Assembly: GCF_026239655.1 (NCBI RefSeq)
Contig: NZ_JAPIVO010000005.1
Coordinates: 310,001 to 374,000, forward strand
Direction of reading: 5' to 3'
DNA from: Pedobacter sp. MR2016-24
GTDB lineage: Bacteria > Bacteroidota > Bacteroidia > Sphingobacteriales > Sphingobacteriaceae
Length of the DNA: 64,000 nt
Shown here piece by piece: positions 1 to 9,227 of the stretch. The position numbers were made by a program, and so were the translations under genes. Numbering within the stretch: the first letter of the stretch is position 1; every line of letters starts with the position of its first letter. The notes under the pieces were generated by a model that had not been told where the DNA came from, made no database searches, and saw only the letters and a program-made list of their open reading frames with translations.

Positions 1-262
1 TTTCCGAACCGTAAGTAGCTGTTACGGCCTGCATTTTTGGTGCTCCTTCTGTATTGCTCCATTGCCCCTTATATCCGGCATTCAGTTCCCATCCTGTTGC
101 AACACCGGCAAACGCCGGGTTTGCAAGGTACTGGTTCTGATAATACAGGCTTCCCATAGGGTTAAGCTGACTGTGAGCGGAAATGCTTGTTGTCATGAGC
201 AGCAGCACTGATAAATATCTTTTTATTTTCATTTTCCTGTTATTCTTGATGGAATCCTTCAT
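1..262 (-). CDS. PorP/SprF-family type IX secretion protein, partial (N-terminal part)
   Basis: The reverse strand from 262 to the window edge reads an uninterrupted frame of about 87 codons that starts with ATG at 262. The product begins with a basic stretch and a hydrophobic signal-like segment (YLSVLLLMTTSISAHSQ). It continues with NPMGSLYYQNQYLANPAFAG, which is the usual start of mature PorP/SprF proteins. Members of this family are outer-membrane-associated and often sit beside genes for large proteins with type B C-terminal sorting domains. Here the gene begins 7 bp after the stop of exactly such a giant protein, so the two are probably co-transcribed and functionally paired. The rest of the gene lies outside the window. 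Confidence 0.85.
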   Translation of the reverse strand, partial: MKDSIKNNRKMKIKRYLSVLLLMTTSISAHSQLNPMGSLYYQNQYLANPAFAGVATGWELNAGYKGQWSNTEGAPKMQAVTATYGSE

Positions 263-269
263 AATGCTG

Positions 270-3200
270 TTATTGCTGTTTCACAATGGTGATAAACCCT
301 TTTCTGGTACCAATTCCAGGTCCAAAATCAATCAGATAATAATAAGTACCCTCACTGAGCTGGTAGCCCCTGAACATGGCATCCCAACTATTATCATAGC
401 CTTTTTTCTCGTAAACCATTCTACCCGAACGATCCACAATTTTTACGGTATTGTTTGGATACAAGTCAATATTTTCAACTATCCAGCGGTCATTCACACC
501 ATCACCGTTAGGTGTCATTACGTTGGTAATATTTAGTGCTTTATAATCATTCAGCACTTCTATGGTGAAACTTTGAGTACTGGTTCTTCCATACTGATTG
601 GCACCTGTTACGGTGTACGTAGTGGTCACCGAAGGTCGCACAGTCAAAGCAGCAGTATTTATACCGTCTATAATTCCGCTTGAGTTTGTCCACTGATAAG
701 TTACTGCGCCGCTAGCCGTTAATACCGCAGTCTGTCCTTTACTCAGACTGCTTCCTCTGCTGCTCACAATAGTTATAACTGGCGGTGGAGAGTTCAGTAT
801 GATAAGGTTCTGCGTAACAGGCGTTGCTGCTGAATAGTTTGCATTTCCGGACTGACTTGCGGTGATAACCACTGTGCCTGCTTTAACAATCTCAACCTGG
901 TTACCGTTTACAATCCTGGCAACAGTCGCGTCACTGCTTGAATAAGTAACAGTTAATCCTGAACTTGCCGTAGCAATTAATGTAAATGGAACATCAGTAG
1001 ACAATTTAGTAGCTAATGCAGCAAAAGTAATCGTTTGTGCCGCAGCAGTAATTGATAAGTTAGCACCAGTGTAGTTCAATGTGTAATTGCTGCCTGCAGT
1101 AAGCGTGTTTTGCACGATCGGATAAACACCAGTATTCTCTCCTGCAGTTCTTGTCAGCGTACCACTGATCTGGTCAGTTCCTACCAGTGCACCTGATGTA
1201 ATGCTATAAGTTAAAGCAGGATCTGCTGCGCCAAAAGTTTTAGTTTTCGCATCCGCAGTAACGCCTAATACTGATTTATTGACTACCACATCACCGTTAT
1301 TGTAAGTGATCTGATAGTTGGCTGCATTGAAAGCTCCGGCACCTGTGGCTAACGACGGTGTTACCGCTGCAGCATAAGTACCGACAGTAGCATTAGCTGT
1401 ATTTCCTGCGGTATAATTAACCGTTACCCCCGTAATGGTATTGCCATTTTGCAATGTACCGCCACTGAGGGTAAAGTTGGTGTTAGCCGCTCCGCCAGTA
1501 AGTACCGTACCATACGTTTTTGTAACCGTATTTGCAGTAATGGTGATTGGTGTTTTACTTACCGTCCCACTAAATGGAGTGTAAACCATATTGTAGTTTG
1601 CGGCATCAAAACCACCGGTACCAATCGCCGCAGATGGCGTAATCTGATACCTTGTCCCTGCCGCAGTTGCGGCAGATAAGCCGGCTGCATCTGGTGTTAA
1701 GGTAACCGATGTAATAGCCTGACCAGCAGCAAGTGTTCCTGCGGTGGTAAAATTGGTGGTACTTGTACCTGTTGTTAAAGCAGTTCCGTAAACTTTAGCA
1801 GGACCAGTAGCGGTAATAGTAATGGTGTTCCTTGTCACCGTACCGCTGAATGGTGCGTAGCTGATGTTGTAGTTGGCTGCTGAGAAACCTCCGGAGCCGG
1901 TAGCGGCTGATGGGGTAACCACATAAGTTGCTCCTGCTGCCGTTGCAGCAGAAAGCCCTGCTGCATTTGGCGTTAAAGTAACACTAGTTACCGTTTCGCC
2001 AGTGGCTAGTGCACCAGTAGCTGTAAAGTCAGTCGTGCTTGGTCCCGCTGTTAAAGCAGTACCGTAAACCTTAGCCGGACCAGTAGCTGCGACAGCTAAA
2101 GCAGCTTTCCCAACTGTGCCGTTAAATGGAGTATAAGTAACATTGTAATTGCTTTCCAGAAAGCCACCATCGCCTGTGGCAAGGGATGGAGTAATTGTAT
2201 AAGCTGTTCCCGCTGCTGTAGTAGCAGATAGACCTGCTGCATCTGGTGTTAAAGTAATACCTGTAACCGATTGTCCGCTTAACAATGTGCCAATGGCTGT
2301 GAAGTTAGTCGTATTTGTTCCTGCTGTTAGTGCAGTCCCGTAAATTTTAGCAGGACCAGTAGCTGCAATAGTCAACGCCGCCTTACCCACTGTACCATTA
2401 AATGGAATATAATTAATTGCATAATTACTTTCCAGAAATCCTCCCGTACCAGTAGCTGCTGAAGGTGTTACCACATAAGCTGCGCCCGCTGCTGTTGCTG
2501 CCGAAAGCCCCGCTGCATCTGGTGTTAGCGTAACACTTGTTAGTGCCTGACCGGCGACAGGCGTTCCATCCGTAACTGTAAAATTGCCGGTGCTGGTTGT
2601 TGTTGTTAATGCCGTACCATAAATTTTGGCCGGCCCAGTAGCCGTAACGGTTAGCGGCAATTGTGCTACAGTACCAGTGAACGGTGTATAGACAATCGAA
2701 TAATTGCTGGCTAAGAAACCACCCGTGCCAGTAGCAGCAGATGGCGTTACAGTATATGCCGCCCCCGCCGCCGTTGTTGTAGAAATACCTGCTGCATTTG
2801 GCGTTAAGGTAACACTGGTTAATGCTTGTCCTGCAAATAATGTACCCGTAACAGTAAAATTAGTAGTACTTGCAGCTGAAACCAAAGCCGTACCATAAGT
2901 CTTGGCCGGACCAGTAGCGGTAACGGTAAGCAACGCCGGACTTACCGTACCATTAAATGGCACATAAGTAACAGCATAATTTTCCGCCAAGAAGCCGCCA
3001 ATCCCTGTAGCTGCTGATGGTGTAACTACATAGGCAGTACCAGTTGCTGTAGTAGCAGATAATCCAGCTGCGTTCGGTGTCAATGTTACACCCGTAACAG
3101 CTTCACCACTCAATAGTGCACCACTTGCTGTAAAATCAGTCGCTCCTGTAACCACAGTTAAAGCTGCCCCGTAAGTTTTAACAGGTCCGGTAGCTGTAAT

Positions 3201-6200
3201 TGTTAAGGCAGTCTGCCCTACTAAACCATTAAATGGTGTATAAGTAATGTTGTAATTGGCTGCTAAGAAACCACCAGTACCTGTGGCGGATGATGGCGTA
3301 ACCACATATGCCGCACCTGCTGGTGTATTTGCAGAAAGACCAGCGGCATCAGGTGTTAAGGTGATACCTGTTACTGTTTGTCCGGTTGGCATTGTTCCTG
3401 TAACGGTGAAGTTTGTAGCGTTGGTTATTGCAGTTAAAGCTGTTCCATAATTTTTAGCAGGACCTGTAGCCGCAATAGTTAAAGCTGCCTGAGTAACCGT
3501 ACCAGTAAATGGTGTGTAAGTAATATTGTAATTAGCCGCAAGGAAACCACCAGCTCCGGTTGCCAGCGATGGGGTAACTACATAGGTAACCCCTGCTGCT
3601 GTAGTAGCAGACAGACCTGCCGCATTTGGTGTTAGTGTAACTCCTGTTACCGTCTGGCCGTTAGCGAGTGTTCCCGTCACCGCAAAATCAGTGGTACTTG
3701 TACCAGTTGTCAAAGACCTACCATAAGTTTTAGCCGGTCCCGTGGCTGCGATTGTCAAAGCTGCCTGTGCAACGGTACCGTTAAATGATGAATAAGTAAT
3801 GTTGTAATTGCTGGCTATGAAACCACCTGTTCCTGTTGCCAGTGATGGGGTAACCACGTAGGCTGCTCCTGCTGCTGTAGTAGCAGATAGACCGGCAGCG
3901 TTTGGTGTCAGCGTTATACCTGTCACCGTTTCGCCGCTTAACAATGCGCCTGTTGCAGTAAAGTTAGTTGTGCTGGTTCCTGCGGTTAGCGCTGTACCAT
4001 AAGTTTTAGCCGGACCGGTAGCTGCAATAGTCAAAGTGGCCTGTGCTACCGTACCATTAAATGGAGTATATGTAATGTTATAATTGCTGGCTGAGAAACC
4101 ACCTGCTCCTGTTGCCAGCGATGGGGTAATTACATAGTTAGCACCTGCTGACGTAGTAGTAGATAGACCCGCAGCATTCGGCGTTAATGTCACGCCTGTT
4201 ACTATTTCCCCACTCAATAATGAGCCACTTGCAGTAAAATTAGTTGTACTTGTACCTGCGGTTAAAGCCGTTCCATAAGTTTTAGCCGGACCTGTTGCTG
4301 CAATCGTTAAAGCTGCCTGAGCAACCGTTCCATTGAATGCGGTATAAGTAATATTGTAGTTGCTGGCTAAGAAACCACCAGCTCCGGTTGCCAGCGAAGG
4401 TGTAACCAGATAAGTAGCACCTGCCGCTGTTGTAGCCGATAACCCTGCTGCATCTGGTGTAAGTGTCACTCCCGTTACCGTCTGGCCGGTAGCAAGATTA
4501 CCAGTCGCAGTGAAGTTAGTTGTACTGGTGCCCGCAGTTAGCACGGTACCGTAAGTTTTAGCTGGACCTGTTGCTGCAATGGTTAATGCTGCTTGCGCAA
4601 CAGTACTATTAAACGGCGTATAAGTAATATTGTAATTGCTAGTCAGGAATCCGCCAGTGCCTGTTGCCAGAGACGGAGTAACTGTATAAGCTCCACCCGC
4701 CGCAGTAGTAGCGGAAAGGCCTGCAGCATTTGGTGTCAGTGTAACTCCTGTTACTGTTTCACCACTTGATAAAGCACCTGTAGCAGTAAAATTTGTTGCG
4801 CTTGTGCCTGCAATTAATGCCGTACCGTAAGTTTTAGCAGGTCCTGTTGCTGCTATGGTTAATGCTGCCTTAGCAACGATACCATTAAATGGTGTATAAA
4901 TAATACTATAATTACTGGCTAAGAAGCCACCTGTTCCTGTTGCAAACGAAGGAGTAACTACATAGGCATCACCTGCCGCTGTTGTAGCAGAAAGACCTGC
5001 AGCATTTGGGGTCAGCGTAACACCTGTTACTGTTTCGCCGATTAATAATGCACCTGTTGCAGTAAAGTTGTTTGTACTTGTACCAGCTGTTAAAGCAGAA
5101 CCATAAGCTTTCGCCGGACCGGTAGCTGCAATGGTTAAAGCAGCCTGTGTAACGGTACCATTATATGGTGTATAAGTTATATTGTAGTTGCTCGCTAAGA
5201 AACCACCCGCTCCTGTTGCGAGTGATGGTGTAACGCTGTAAGTAGCACCTGCCGCTGTTGTAGCAGAAAGACCAGCAGCATCCGGTGTTAAAGTAACGCC
5301 TGTAACAGTTTGTCCGCCAGCCAGTGCACCTGTAGCAGTAAAGTTAGTTGTACTTGTGCCCGCAGTTAGCACCGTACCGTAAATTTTAGCAGGACCTGTA
5401 GCTGCAATGGTTAATGCTGCCTGTGCAACAGTACCATTAAATGGCGTATAAGTAATATTGTAATTGCTGGCTAAGAATCCGCCGGCGCCTGTTGCCAGGG
5501 ATGGAGTAACAGTATAAGCTCCACCTGCCGCAGTAGTAGCAGAAAGGCCTGCAGCATTTGGTGTCAGTGTAACACCTGTTACGGTTTCACCACTTAATAG
5601 CGCACCTGTAGCAGTAAAATTAATTGTGCTGGCACCTGCAGTTAAAGCAGTTCCATAAGTTTTAGCCGGACCTGTTGCTGCAATCGTTAATGCTGCTTGA
5701 GTAACAGTACCATTAAATGGTGTATAAGTAATATTGTAATTGCTGGCTAAGAATCCGCCAGCGCCTGTTGCGAGGGAAGGTGTAACGACATAAGTTGCAC
5801 CCGCTGCTGTTGTAGCAGAAAGGCCTGCAGCGTTTGGGGTTAAAGTAACACCCGTAACAGATTCACCACTCAATAGTGCACCTGTTGCAGTGAAGTTGTC
5901 TGTACTCGTGCCAGCGGTCAAAGCAGTACCATAAGATTTCGCCGGGCCGGTAGCTGCAATAGTTAAAGCAGCCTGCGTAACGGTACCATTAAATGGCGCA
6001 TATGTAATATTGTAATTGCTGGCTAAGAAACCACCAGCACCTGTCGCTAGTGAAGGGGTAACAGTATAAGCTCCGCCTGCCGCAGTGGTAGCAGAAAGGC
6101 CAGCAGCATCAGGTGTTAAAGTAACACCAGTTACTGTTTGTCCGGTAGCGAGATTACCAGTCGCAGTGAAGTTAGTTGTACTTGTGCCCCCAATGAGCAC

Positions 6201-7520
6201 TGTACCGTAAGTTTTAGCAGGACCTGTAGCTGCAATGGTTAATGCTGCTTGCCCAACAGTACCATTGAATGGCGTATAAGTAATATTGTAATTGCTGGCT
6301 AAAAATCCGCCGGCGCCTGTTGCCAGGGATGGGGTAACCAAGTAAGCTGCACCTGCTGCTGTTGTAGCAGAAAGCCCCGCAGCGTTTGGTGTTAAAGTAA
6401 TACCAGTTACAGTCTGTCCGGTAACAAGTGTACCGGTCGTAGTAAAATTGGTAGTACTGGTACCAGCGGTTAAAGCAGTACCATAAGCTTTTGGCGGACC
6501 TGTAGCTGTAATCGTTAAAGGAAGTTGGCTTACTGTATTTGTTGCTGCAGTAGCTACATTTTTAGTCGTTGCTCCTGAGCTTGTTAAAGCTACGTTAGAA
6601 GTAGTATAATTCCCTGCAGCTGCGGTGGCAGCTAACCTAATGTAAACATTAGTTGCAGCAAAATTACCCGCTGCACCTACAGTTACTGTTGGCGTAAAAG
6701 CCGTATTGTTTAAACTCACTTCAAAACCGGATGGCGGTGTAACCAATACGCCTGCATTCATATCTGCTCCTGATACGGTAAAAGACTGAGATGCAGATGC
6801 CGTTCCGTATGCGGTCGTCATTGCCGTTAATGTTCCTGCAGCTGTGATTACTGGAAATGTAGCCGCAGTCTTAAAAGTTCTCTCAACACCATAGGTCGTA
6901 CCGATCTCACTGATTGCATATGAACGCACATAATAATCTGTAGAGGGGGTTAAACCAACTATATCTGATGTAAAAGCTCCGGTTGTTGTACCAGTCACAA
7001 TAGTTTTGTTATCTATTGTATTTGCCGTTAATCCATAAACTATTCCCTTCTCTGTCACCGTTCCGGTTCCTGTACTGGTTAGGTTTCCACCAAGTGTTGC
7101 TGATCTTCCTGTTATTATTGCTGCAACTGCCGTTGTTACAGCTGGGCCAACACCTAATATCAATGTATTATCGCCATTACAACCAATCAGATCTTCCCAA
7201 TTACCATTTCCAACTACAGGCGGTGATAATTGAGTACTCCCATTTCTCCATAACGGAGCATTTCCACAATTGGCAGTCTGGTCACCCAAAATCTGCCATG
7301 AAGCATTGCCTTCACAGTATATCAATTTATAGGTATATAAGTCATCTACACCTATATTATATGTTGGATGCCCATTTGCATCATACCCATTTTGAGTAAA
7401 GCTGACGGTTTTTATGGGATCTCCACTCCATGTACCACAATCGCGAAACGTTACCGTTTGGCCGAAAATAGTTAAAGTACTGAGTAAAAACAGGAAAAGA
7501 AGTAGAATTTTTTGTTTCAT
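270..7520 (-). CDS. Giant MBG-type repeat adhesin-like protein with type IX (type B) sorting domain
   Basis: The 2416-residue product starts with a signal peptide (MKQKILLLFLFLLSTLTIFG). After a unique domain (about 22-125) comes a fibronectin-III-like segment (about 125-220) and a segment with PPSGFEVSL (about 220-330). Residues 335-1991 are 18 near-identical 92-residue repeats built around ATGPAKxYGTALT and SNYNITYTPFNGTV, which resemble MBG/YDG surface domains. Two more divergent MBG-like units, an Ig-like/BIG2-like region and a PKD-like region follow. The end (about 2325-2416, NGDGVNDRW then LSEGTYYYLIDF) is a gliding-motility-associated C-terminal domain, the type B signal for T9SS export. 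Composition is strongly skewed to T, A, G and N. The PorP/SprF-like gene follows at once. The likely role is a surface stalk or adhesin; the ligand is unknown. Confidence 0.9.
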   Translation of the reverse strand: MKQKILLLFLFLLSTLTIFGQTVTFRDCGTWSGDPIKTVSFTQNGYDANGHPTYNIGVDDLYTYKLIYCEGNASWQILGDQTANCGNAPLWRNGSTQLSPPVVGNGNWEDLIGCNGDNTLILGVGPAVTTAVAAIITGRSATLGGNLTSTGTGTVTEKGIVYGLTANTIDNKTIVTGTTTGAFTSDIVGLTPSTDYYVRSYAISEIGTTYGVERTFKTAATFPVITAAGTLTAMTTAYGTASASQSFTVSGADMNAGVLVTPPSGFEVSLNNTAFTPTVTVGAAGNFAATNVYIRLAATAAAGNYTTSNVALTSSGATTKNVATAATNTVSQLPLTITATGPPKAYGTALTAGTSTTNFTTTGTLVTGQTVTGITLTPNAAGLSATTAAGAAYLVTPSLATGAGGFLASNYNITYTPFNGTVGQAALTIAATGPAKTYGTVLIGGTSTTNFTATGNLATGQTVTGVTLTPDAAGLSATTAAGGAYTVTPSLATGAGGFLASNYNITYAPFNGTVTQAALTIAATGPAKSYGTALTAGTSTDNFTATGALLSGESVTGVTLTPNAAGLSATTAAGATYVVTPSLATGAGGFLASNYNITYTPFNGTVTQAALTIAATGPAKTYGTALTAGASTINFTATGALLSGETVTGVTLTPNAAGLSATTAAGGAYTVTPSLATGAGGFLASNYNITYTPFNGTVAQAALTIAATGPAKIYGTVLTAGTSTTNFTATGALAGGQTVTGVTLTPDAAGLSATTAAGATYSVTPSLATGAGGFLASNYNITYTPYNGTVTQAALTIAATGPAKAYGSALTAGTSTNNFTATGALLIGETVTGVTLTPNAAGLSATTAAGDAYVVTPSFATGTGGFLASNYSIIYTPFNGIVAKAALTIAATGPAKTYGTALIAGTSATNFTATGALSSGETVTGVTLTPNAAGLSATTAAGGAYTVTPSLATGTGGFLTSNYNITYTPFNSTVAQAALTIAATGPAKTYGTVLTAGTSTTNFTATGNLATGQTVTGVTLTPDAAGLSATTAAGATYLVTPSLATGAGGFLASNYNITYTAFNGTVAQAALTIAATGPAKTYGTALTAGTSTTNFTASGSLLSGEIVTGVTLTPNAAGLSTTTSAGANYVITPSLATGAGGFSASNYNITYTPFNGTVAQATLTIAATGPAKTYGTALTAGTSTTNFTATGALLSGETVTGITLTPNAAGLSATTAAGAAYVVTPSLATGTGGFIASNYNITYSSFNGTVAQAALTIAATGPAKTYGRSLTTGTSTTDFAVTGTLANGQTVTGVTLTPNAAGLSATTAAGVTYVVTPSLATGAGGFLAANYNITYTPFTGTVTQAALTIAATGPAKNYGTALTAITNATNFTVTGTMPTGQTVTGITLTPDAAGLSANTPAGAAYVVTPSSATGTGGFLAANYNITYTPFNGLVGQTALTITATGPVKTYGAALTVVTGATDFTASGALLSGEAVTGVTLTPNAAGLSATTATGTAYVVTPSAATGIGGFLAENYAVTYVPFNGTVSPALLTVTATGPAKTYGTALVSAASTTNFTVTGTLFAGQALTSVTLTPNAAGISTTTAAGAAYTVTPSAATGTGGFLASNYSIVYTPFTGTVAQLPLTVTATGPAKIYGTALTTTTSTGNFTVTDGTPVAGQALTSVTLTPDAAGLSAATAAGAAYVVTPSAATGTGGFLESNYAINYIPFNGTVGKAALTIAATGPAKIYGTALTAGTNTTNFTAIGTLLSGQSVTGITLTPDAAGLSATTAAGTAYTITPSLATGDGGFLESNYNVTYTPFNGTVGKAALAVAATGPAKVYGTALTAGPSTTDFTATGALATGETVTSVTLTPNAAGLSAATAAGATYVVTPSAATGSGGFSAANYNISYAPFSGTVTRNTITITATGPAKVYGTALTTGTSTTNFTTAGTLAAGQAITSVTLTPDAAGLSAATAAGTRYQITPSAAIGTGGFDAANYNMVYTPFSGTVSKTPITITANTVTKTYGTVLTGGAANTNFTLSGGTLQNGNTITGVTVNYTAGNTANATVGTYAAAVTPSLATGAGAFNAANYQITYNNGDVVVNKSVLGVTADAKTKTFGAADPALTYSITSGALVGTDQISGTLTRTAGENTGVYPIVQNTLTAGSNYTLNYTGANLSITAAAQTITFAALATKLSTDVPFTLIATASSGLTVTYSSSDATVARIVNGNQVEIVKAGTVVITASQSGNANYSAATPVTQNLIILNSPPPVITIVSSRGSSLSKGQTAVLTASGAVTYQWTNSSGIIDGINTAALTVRPSVTTTYTVTGANQYGRTSTQSFTIEVLNDYKALNITNVMTPNGDGVNDRWIVENIDLYPNNTVKIVDRSGRMVYEKKGYDNSWDAMFRGYQLSEGTYYYLIDFGPGIGTRKGFITIVKQQ
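1548..6518 (-). repeat. Tandem coding repeat, 18 units of 276 bp
   Basis: Eighteen head-to-tail units lie within the giant gene. From the first codon of unit 1 (6518) to the last codon of unit 18 (1548) there are 4971 bases, which equals 18 x 276 plus one extra codon in unit 15. Units 2-10 (3759-6242) also show a three-unit higher-order pattern of 828 bp. Units 2, 5 and 8 share TVL and a GQ...TPD signature, while the units between them read TAL/SAL and GE...TPN. The junction GTACCGTAA recurs at 6202, 5374 and 4546, exactly 828 bp apart. Unequal recombination is the likely source, and assembly of the region should be regarded with caution. Confidence 0.93.
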
Positions 7521-7587
7521 ATTTTTTTTTTGAGAACATAGCAGAAAACGACACCAGGATCAGCAACAACCTTTAAAAGAATCTATT

Positions 7588-8121
7588 TTAATTTCTGGAC
7601 GGAAAATACCCTTCACGACAGATTATATAATTTAATGTAAGGTATGGCTGCATAACATTGACCGGCTGGCTTGATGGCCCACTCCAGCCTATACTCCCCG
7701 GAGCTAATGAAGTATTTGCAATACCTATAGGATTTAATATATATCTTTTTGCCGCCCGTCCTACGTTACTTCCCATAAAAGCATTTGATACACTCGCAGA
7801 ATTGTTATTAGATGACGACCCTAGGAGTGAATGTGTGTGAGGAGGTAAATTATTTGCGATAAGTGTTACCGAGCTATTTCTACTGGTTTCTCCTATACTA
7901 CGTTGACTGAGACCAGGTCCCTGACCAACCCCCATTACCGTCTGCCCCTGCAGGTTTGGAAGCCCGAAAGTCGTAGTGCCATTTCCGCCATATTGCACTC
8001 CTAAAATACTAAAAAGGGCACTATTCTGACTAATCGCCATAGTTTGCCCATTACATAATTCCCAACCTCTTGGCGCAAAGTTGCCTGCAAAAATTCTTAT
8101 TTCACCTATATATGCATCCAT
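7588..8121 (-). CDS. Tail-collar domain (MdpB/microcystin-dependent-type) protein 1
   Basis: This 177-residue protein has the phage tail-collar fold signature: GEIRIFAGNFAPRGW, then CNGQ, then QNSALFSILGVQYGGNGTTT and a conserved end GYFPSRN. No signal peptide is seen. In bacteria such proteins occur in tandem sets of three, usually called phage tail or microcystin-dependent proteins, and their cellular role is not settled. It is the last of three collar genes and lies 67 bp upstream of the giant repeat gene on the same strand, so a shared transcript is plausible. No other phage structural gene is near, which argues against a prophage. Confidence 0.88.
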   Translation of the reverse strand: MDAYIGEIRIFAGNFAPRGWELCNGQTMAISQNSALFSILGVQYGGNGTTTFGLPNLQGQTVMGVGQGPGLSQRSIGETSRNSSVTLIANNLPPHTHSLLGSSSNNNSASVSNAFMGSNVGRAAKRYILNPIGIANTSLAPGSIGWSGPSSQPVNVMQPYLTLNYIICREGYFPSRN

Positions 8122-8155
8122 GATTATCTTATTTAAGTCTGTTTTAAATCTTTAT

Positions 8156-8671
8156 TTAATTACGTGAAGGAAATATTCCTTCAGTGGCAATACAAATTGT
8201 AAATGCCAGGTAAGGTTGTACTATACTTATAGGTGATGCACCATTGGGACCACCAGATATTGAAGCCAAGGCCATAGGCACTGGTGTATTGCCGGCAGCG
8301 GCTCCGTACTGTAAAGCAGTAGTACTGGCTAGCATGGCTCCAGCGGCTGGTATTACATCCGCAGAATTTGTATTTGCAATAAGGTTATGGCTATGTAGAG
8401 GTAAATTCCCCGAAGTGAGCGTCACTGAAGTTGTTCCGGCAACTTCCCCTAAAACATAAGTCTGGGAATTATTTCCCATATGGATAGGCACCCGGCCACG
8501 CAGGTCAGGCAATGAAAATGTGGTTTGCCCATTACCTCCGTACGTTGTACCAAGTATGCTAAATAGCGCTGCGTTTTGAGCAATTGATAAGATCTGGCCA
8601 CTACAAATCATCCAACCTCTTGGCGAAAAGTTGTAGGGAAATATTCTTAGTTCTCCTAAATATGGTTCCAT
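8156..8671 (-). CDS. Tail-collar domain (MdpB-type) protein 2
   Basis: The 171-residue product is a paralogue of its two neighbours. It has GELRIFPYNFSPRGW near the N terminus, CSGQILSIAQNAALFSILG, then TYGGNGQTTFSLPDLRGRVP, and ends in GIFPSRN. The variable central and C-terminal part is rich in S, A, P and N, as expected for a fibre tip or ligand-facing region. It is separated from collar 3 by 12 bp and from collar 1 by 34 bp, so the three genes form one unit. There is no secretion signal. Any export route would have to be non-Sec, or the protein stays cytoplasmic. Confidence 0.88.
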   Translation of the reverse strand: MEPYLGELRIFPYNFSPRGWMICSGQILSIAQNAALFSILGTTYGGNGQTTFSLPDLRGRVPIHMGNNSQTYVLGEVAGTTSVTLTSGNLPLHSHNLIANTNSADVIPAAGAMLASTTALQYGAAAGNTPVPMALASISGGPNGASPISIVQPYLAFTICIATEGIFPSRN

Positions 8672-8683
8672 ATATTAATTTTT

Positions 8684-9217
8684 TTAATCTCGTGAAGGAA
8701 ATATTCCCTGCAATGCAATAATGAAAGATATAGCTGTAAAAGGCTGTACTACAGACATCCCTATATTAGTTGTTGTATTGGCAGCAATACTCCCGACATT
8801 CATCGGTACCTGTACAGGTGCAGGACTTGCCGTAGCTGTAACATACTGTGAAAAGGGAGTCGTCGCAAGCATAACAGCAGATGATGGAGTCGCTGACGCT
8901 GCTGGAACATTCACGCCATTTAAAGTGTGGGTATGAGCTGGGATATTTGCAACTAGAAGTGTAGTAGATTCATTACCAGCTTTCTCACCTAACACAACAT
9001 TTGCTAATCCAGGGCCTGCACCACAATGTACAGGTACGCGTCCTCTCATATCGGGCACTGCGAATGTGGTTGTGCCATTCCCTCCATAGGTGGTTCCTAT
9101 CACAGCAAAAAGAGCATTATTCTGAGCTATAGGTAACAACGAGCCATCGCAAATAGCCCATTGATAAGGAGCAAAATTGCCGGCAAACATTCTAATTTCA
9201 CCAATGTAACCTTCCAT
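8684..9217 (-). CDS. Tail-collar domain (MdpB-type) protein 3
   Basis: This is the first of the three collar genes in the direction of transcription, 177 residues. Visible family features are GEIRMFAGNFAPYQW, CDGSLLPIAQNNALFAVIGT, TYGGNGTTTFAVPDMRGRVP, a histidine-rich segment (PAHTHTLNG) and the terminal GIFPSRD. It starts 10 bp after the formyltransferase-like gene. The three paralogues share the N-terminal collar and the last residues but differ in the middle, consistent with one hetero-oligomeric fibre or three fibres with different tips. That arrangement is inference. Confidence 0.88.
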   Translation of the reverse strand: MEGYIGEIRMFAGNFAPYQWAICDGSLLPIAQNNALFAVIGTTYGGNGTTTFAVPDMRGRVPVHCGAGPGLANVVLGEKAGNESTTLLVANIPAHTHTLNGVNVPAASATPSSAVMLATTPFSQYVTATASPAPVQVPMNVGSIAANTTTNIGMSVVQPFTAISFIIALQGIFPSRD

Positions 9218-9227
9218 TTTTTAAATT

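Noticed and set aside
1548..6518. Repeats that might suggest a CRISPR array or satellite DNA
   Set aside because: The period is 276 bp with no spacers, and the reading frame is open throughout; it is coding repeat DNA.
7016..7399. Plus-strand open frame opposite the N-terminal part of the giant gene
   Set aside because: It reads as a histidine- and leucine-rich protein with no domain, and lies wholly opposite the signal peptide and first domains of a well supported gene.
7588..9217. Possible prophage because of three tail-collar proteins
   Set aside because: No capsid, terminase, portal, integrase or lysis gene is near. Collar-type genes of this kind are common as stand-alone bacterial genes.
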